From contig DATEQV010000226.1 in assembly GCA_035272265.1 (NCBI GenBank), positions 1 to 7,963 of the forward strand: a stretch of DNA of 7,963 nt, in the 5' to 3' direction. The first letter of the stretch is position 1, and each line of letters opens with the position of its first letter. Made by a program: the position numbers and the translations under genes. The DNA is from Acidisphaera sp035272265 (lineage in GTDB: Bacteria; Pseudomonadota; Alphaproteobacteria; Acetobacterales; Acetobacteraceae). The notes under the pieces are model-generated. The model made no database searches, was not told where the DNA came from, and worked only from the letters and a program-made list of their open reading frames with translations. Positions 6,010-7,963 of this stretch are shown piece by piece.

Positions 6010-6035
6010 CGGGCCGTGGCGGCCCGTGACGGGCC
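6010..6035 (+). repeat. Alternative GC-rich hairpins between dnaA and dnaN
   Basis: CGGGCCG (6010-6016) pairs with CGGCCCG (6020-6026) around a 3-nt loop. Six bases of that second arm, GGCCCG (6021-6026), can instead pair with CGGGCC (6030-6035), also around 3 nt. The two stems exclude each other. No T-run follows directly, so it is not a standard terminator. It lies in the 204-nt gap 5947-6150, whose first half is strongly C/G-rich. Confidence 0.45.
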
Positions 6036-6063
6036 CTGGCAGCCCCGATTCGGCGGCTTTGGT

Positions 6064-6091
6064 TTGCGGTCCAACCGCCGCTTGCTACAGT
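6064..6091 (+). promoter_or_regulatory. Probable dnaN promoter
   Basis: TTGCGG (6064-6069) and TACAGT (6086-6091), spaced by 16 nt, form a good sigma-70-type pair for a GC-rich alphaproteobacterium. A start near 6097-6100 would give a leader of about 50 nt to the dnaN ATG at 6151. GANTC sites at 6047-6051 and 6113-6117 flank it. Confidence 0.5.
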
Positions 6092-6137
6092 CCGCGACCA
6101 TGAGCGCAGACGGATTCGGCAAGCCGCCGGGATCGCT

Positions 6138-6142
6138 GGGGA
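6138..6142 (+). promoter_or_regulatory. Ribosome binding site of dnaN
   Basis: GGGGA lies 8 nt ahead of the ATG at 6151 and favours that start over the in-frame ATG at 6100, which has no ribosome site. Confidence 0.6.
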
Positions 6143-6150
6143 CCAACACG

Positions 6151-7275
6151 ATGAAGCTGAAGGCCGACCGCGCCACGCTGCTCAAGGCGCTGGCCCACGT
6201 GCAGAGCGTGGTGGAGAAGCGCAACACCATCCCGATCCTCGCCAACGTGATGCTGGCGGTGGACGACGGGCGGCTGACGCTCACGGCCACCGACATGGAG
6301 ATCGCCATCGTCGAGACGGTCGCCGCCTCGGGCGCGCGAAACGGCCGCTGCACCGCCCCCGCCGCCACGCTGTACGAGATCGTACGCAAGCTGCCCGAGG
6401 GGGCCGAGGTCGAGCTGGAGCACGCCGGCGGCGACGCCCAGCTCGCGCTGCGCGCCGGGCGCTACGCGACCAGCCTTGTCGTGCTGCCGGTCGAGGACTT
6501 CCCGAGCATGACCGCGGGCGTGCTGCCGCACCGGTTCCAGCTCTCCGCCCACGCGTTGCGCGGGCTGATCGACCGCACGCGCTTCGCCATCAGCACCGAG
6601 GAGACGCGCTACTACCTCAACGGCATCTACATGCACGCGACCGAGTCCGACGGCGCGCGCGTGCTGCGCGCGGTGGCGACCGACGGTCACCGTCTGGCCC
6701 GGGTGGAGGAACCGCTGCCCGAGGGGGCGGCGCAGATGCCGGGCGTGATCGTGCCGCGCAAGACGGTGAACGAGCTGCGCAAGCTGCTCGATGAGGTAAC
6801 GGACGTCGTCGACGTCGCGCTGTCCGACACCCGCATCCAGTTCAAGCTCGGCACCGTGCAGCTGACCAGCAAGCTGATCGACGGCACCTTCCCGGAATAC
6901 GAGCGCGTCATCCCGCGCGACAACGACAAGGTGCTGCGCGTCGGCAAGAAGGATTTTTCCGATGCCGTCGGCCGCGTCGCGGCGATCAGCAGCGAACGCT
7001 CCCGGCCGGTGAAGCTGTCGCTCGCGCGCGACCTGCTGGTGCTGTCCGCCTCGAGCCCCGAGCAGGGGACGGCGACCGAGGAGCTGGACGCCGACCGCGT
7101 GAAGTACGAGTCGAGCCCGCTGGAGATCGGCTTCCAGGCCCGGTATCTGAACGACATCACCGACCAGATCGCGGGCGACGTGGAGTTCCGCTTCTCCGAC
7201 GGCAGCGCGCCGACGGTGGTGCGCGACGCCGCCGACCAGTCGGCGCTGTATGTCCTGATGCCGATGCGGGTGTGA
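6151..7275 (+). CDS. dnaN: DNA polymerase III subunit beta (sliding clamp)
   Basis: The beta clamp is a ring-shaped dimer that encircles DNA and tethers polymerase III and other partners. The 374-residue product is normal for the family, with three repeated clamp domains of roughly 120 residues each. The N-terminus MKLKADRATLLKAL and NTIPILANVML (25-35) match the family start. Conserved central motifs are ATDGHRLA (176-183) and GTFPEYERVIP (245-255). RYLNDI (331-336) and the C-terminal YVLMPMRV (367-374) form part of the partner-binding pocket. I start at 6151 because this matches the family N-terminus and has a ribosome site. An in-frame ATG at 6100 would add 17 residues unlike any clamp N-terminus I know. 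The stop overlaps the recF GTG by 4 nt, so the two are translationally coupled. It probably has its own promoter in the gap behind dnaA. Confidence 0.98.
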   Translation: MKLKADRATLLKALAHVQSVVEKRNTIPILANVMLAVDDGRLTLTATDMEIAIVETVAASGARNGRCTAPAATLYEIVRKLPEGAEVELEHAGGDAQLALRAGRYATSLVVLPVEDFPSMTAGVLPHRFQLSAHALRGLIDRTRFAISTEETRYYLNGIYMHATESDGARVLRAVATDGHRLARVEEPLPEGAAQMPGVIVPRKTVNELRKLLDEVTDVVDVALSDTRIQFKLGTVQLTSKLIDGTFPEYERVIPRDNDKVLRVGKKDFSDAVGRVAAISSERSRPVKLSLARDLLVLSASSPEQGTATEELDADRVKYESSPLEIGFQARYLNDITDQIAGDVEFRFSDGSAPTVVRDAADQSALYVLMPMRV

Positions 7276-7963
7276 CGGCAGGCCTGCGCCTCACCCGCCT
7301 CGCGCTCACCGAATTCCGCAACTACGCCACCCTCGACTGGCGGCCCGAGCGGCCCGTGTCCGTGCTGTTCGGACCCAACGGCAACGGCAAGACCAACCTG
7401 CTGGAGGCCGTCTCGCTGCTGGTGCCCGGACGCGGGCTGCGCGGCGCGCGGACCGCCGACCTCGCGCGCCGCGGCGGCGGCGGCCGCTGGGCGGTCGCGG
7501 CGCGGCTGGAGACGCCGGACGGGCCGCTCGACCTGGGTACCGGCACGCTGGCCGAGGGCGCGCACGACCGGCGCGTCTTCCGCATGGACGGCGCGCCGCC
7601 GCGCAACCAGGCGGAGGTCGCGGCCCGGGTCGCCGCGGTGTGGCTCACGCCGCAGATGGACCGGCTGTTCCAGGAAGGTGCCGCCGGCCGGCGGCGGTTT
7701 CTCGACCGGCTCGTGTATGCGCTCGAGCCCGCCCATGCGCGCGAGATCGCCGCCAACGACAGCGCCGTCGCCCAGCGCAACCGGCTGCTCGCGGAGGGCC
7801 GCGAGGACCCCGCCTGGCTCGCCGCGCTGGAGGACGCCATCGCCCGCCACGCGGTCGCCGCCACCGCCGCCCGCGCGGGCCTGATCGCCCGCATCAACGC
7901 GGCGCTGGCGGCAGGCGCCGCGGCGCCCTTCCCGGCCGCCCGGCTCGGCCTGGCCGACCCGGT
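7272..7963 (+). CDS. recF: DNA replication and repair protein RecF, C-terminus cut by window edge
   Basis: RecF is an SMC-like ATPase that, with RecO and RecR, directs RecA onto gapped DNA bound by single-strand binding protein. The visible 230 codons are about 60% of the usual ~370 residues. LTRLALTEFRNYATL (7-21) is the typical first strand. The Walker A motif is GPNGNGKTN (34-42), followed by LLEAVSLLVPGRGLR (43-57). The conserved WLTPQMDRLF (124-133) and RRRFLDRLVYAL (140-151) segments follow. The signature and Walker B motifs lie beyond the window. The GTG at 7272 overlaps the dnaN TGA (GTGA), which supports this start. No frame break is seen. In related genomes gyrB usually follows. Confidence 0.96.
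   Translation, partial: MTAGLRLTRLALTEFRNYATLDWRPERPVSVLFGPNGNGKTNLLEAVSLLVPGRGLRGARTADLARRGGGGRWAVAARLETPDGPLDLGTGTLAEGAHDRRVFRMDGAPPRNQAEVAARVAAVWLTPQMDRLFQEGAAGRRRFLDRLVYALEPAHAREIAANDSAVAQRNRLLAEGREDPAWLAALEDAIARHAVAATAARAGLIARINAALAAGAAAPFPAARLGLADP

Noticed and set aside
6687..7897. Minus-strand frames of up to 387 codons opposite dnaN and recF
   Set aside because: No family resemblance; the plus strand carries conserved clamp and RecF motifs across the whole span.

Overview
This window is an ordinary, very GC-rich (visibly near 70%) bacterial chromosome segment built around the dnaA neighbourhood. The order mutM, enoyl-CoA hydratase, rpsT, dnaA, with ubiE and coaBC diverging on the other side, is typical of Alphaproteobacteria. 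The dnaA-dnaN-recF continuation and the DnaA domain I sequence suggest Rhodospirillales, possibly an Acetobacteraceae-like lineage. That placement is inferred from gene order and remembered family sequence, not from a search.

Layout. Positions 1-1887 (minus strand) hold coaBC, cut by the window start, and ubiE; the two overlap by 13 nt. A 29-nt divergent gap separates ubiE from mutM (1917-2759, plus). After 53 nt with a good Shine-Dalgarno comes a short-chain enoyl-CoA hydratase (2813-3589). A 210-nt gap holding three clustered GANTC sites and a possible promoter leads to rpsT (3800-4069), which ends in a clear intrinsic terminator. The next 341 nt carry several inverted repeats and precede dnaA (4411-5946). 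A 204-nt GC-rich gap with alternative hairpins and a plausible promoter leads to dnaN (6151-7275). dnaN overlaps recF by 4 nt; recF runs off the window end.

How the genes fit together. dnaA, dnaN and recF form the replication initiation, clamp and recombination-repair block. mutM adds oxidative base repair and rpsT a ribosomal protein. coaBC makes 4'-phosphopantetheine for CoA, ubiE methylates the quinone ring, and the hydratase acts in fatty-acyl-CoA oxidation. They are neighbours by conserved gene order rather than one pathway.

I found no mobile element, CRISPR array, tRNA, rRNA or accessory defence system, and no convincing new system. The points worth checking are a MutM zinc finger lacking its last cysteine, GANTC methylation sites concentrated in the rpsT/dnaA and dnaN control regions, an unusually structured dnaA leader with a small overlapping reading frame, and the lack of ubiB between ubiE and coaBC.
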